Part shown: positions 63,941-64,000 of the stretch, one piece after another
Numbering within the stretch: the first letter of the stretch is position 1
How the letters are laid out: each line of letters starts with the position of its first letter
Assembly: GCF_003086795.1 (NCBI RefSeq)
Contig: NZ_CP026003.1
Coordinates: forward strand, 3,274,579-3,338,578
DNA from: Stenotrophomonas sp. SAU14A_NAIMI4_5
GTDB taxonomy: Bacteria; Pseudomonadota; Gammaproteobacteria; Xanthomonadales; Xanthomonadaceae
Direction of reading: 5' to 3'
DNA length: 64,000 bases
The notes under the pieces: model-generated
The model's input: only the letters and a program-made list of their open reading frames with translations
The model's database searches: none
What the model was told of the DNA's origin: nothing
Program-made: the position numbers and the translations under genes

Positions 63941-64000
63941 ATGACCGCCCAAACCGATTCCCTGATCCGCTTCCTGCTGCCCGACGCCGGCGTCCGTGGC
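63941..64000 (+). CDS. hslO: Hsp33 chaperonin, N-terminal fragment
   Basis: An open frame from ATG 63941 running off the window. The 20 visible residues ([20 protein letters not shown]) match the N-terminus of Hsp33, a redox-activated holdase. The zinc-cysteine region lies outside the window. Confidence 0.7.
   Translation, partial: MTAQTDSLIRFLLPDAGVRG

Overview
The window looks like a chromosomal segment of a Stenotrophomonas (Xanthomonadales/Lysobacterales), most likely of the S. maltophilia complex. The basis is high GC with GC3-rich codon use, many GTAG-headed palindromic REP repeats of the type described for S. maltophilia, a metX-metB-homoserine dehydrogenase cluster behind a SAM riboswitch, and gene order typical of xanthomonads. 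I see no rRNA, tRNA, CRISPR array, IS transposase or integrase.

Layout. 1-3.1 kb: end of an L,D-transpeptidase, an M23 peptidase, a MNT/HEPN toxin-antitoxin-like pair with twin operators, and two small hypotheticals. 3.1-5.6 kb: a lower-GC accessory island with a multi-hairpin element, a compact Rhs-core/deaminase toxin and a 4-bp-overlapping probable immunity gene, closed by a bidirectional terminator. 5.6-9.4 kb: purA, a DUF2065 gene and hflKC. 9.6-13.4 kb: a YhdH-type reductase, an orphan response regulator, a DnaJ-family chaperone, a peroxiredoxin and a ferritin-like protein. 13.4-20.8 kb: pbpC with a giant alpha-2-macroglobulin lipoprotein, a periplasmic defence/repair pair. 20.9-30.9 kb: the 2-methylcitrate cycle (prpB, prpC, acnD, prpF, prpD) read from a sigma-54 promoter and divergent from its activator prpR, with a parDE-like module inside the operon.

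30.9-33.2 kb: a small immunity-like pair including a 40-codon ORF, a DoxX protein, a hypothetical gene that seems to use an ATC start, and pdxH. 33.3-38.9 kb: a glycerate-kinase-like protein, aroK-aroB, a WGR protein, hemE and a DHA2 transporter. 39.4-46.6 kb: two tandem paralogous hybrid sensor kinases with periplasmic beta-propellers. 46.7-48.5 kb: YceI-cytochrome b561-YceI. 48.6-54.9 kb: a glutaredoxin-like protein, sdaA, an alpha/beta hydrolase and the methionine cluster. 55.2-60.6 kb: an M23 peptidase, prfC, a hemolysin III-like protein and an AsmA-like protein. 61.1-64 kb: a CBS protein, a glycosyltransferase, mtgA and the start of hslO.

The most unusual feature is a family of at least six intergenic elements (labelled A-F here). 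Each has a perfect or one-wobble 23-28 bp stem whose sequence differs between copies. Each stem encloses a conserved ~52-nt core that folds into two short hairpins with TCCA/TCCT loops, and the hairpin stems co-vary between copies. The elements occur as inverted pairs at 38.9-39.3, 60.7-61.0 and 62.6-63.1 kb. I do not recognise a named family for them.
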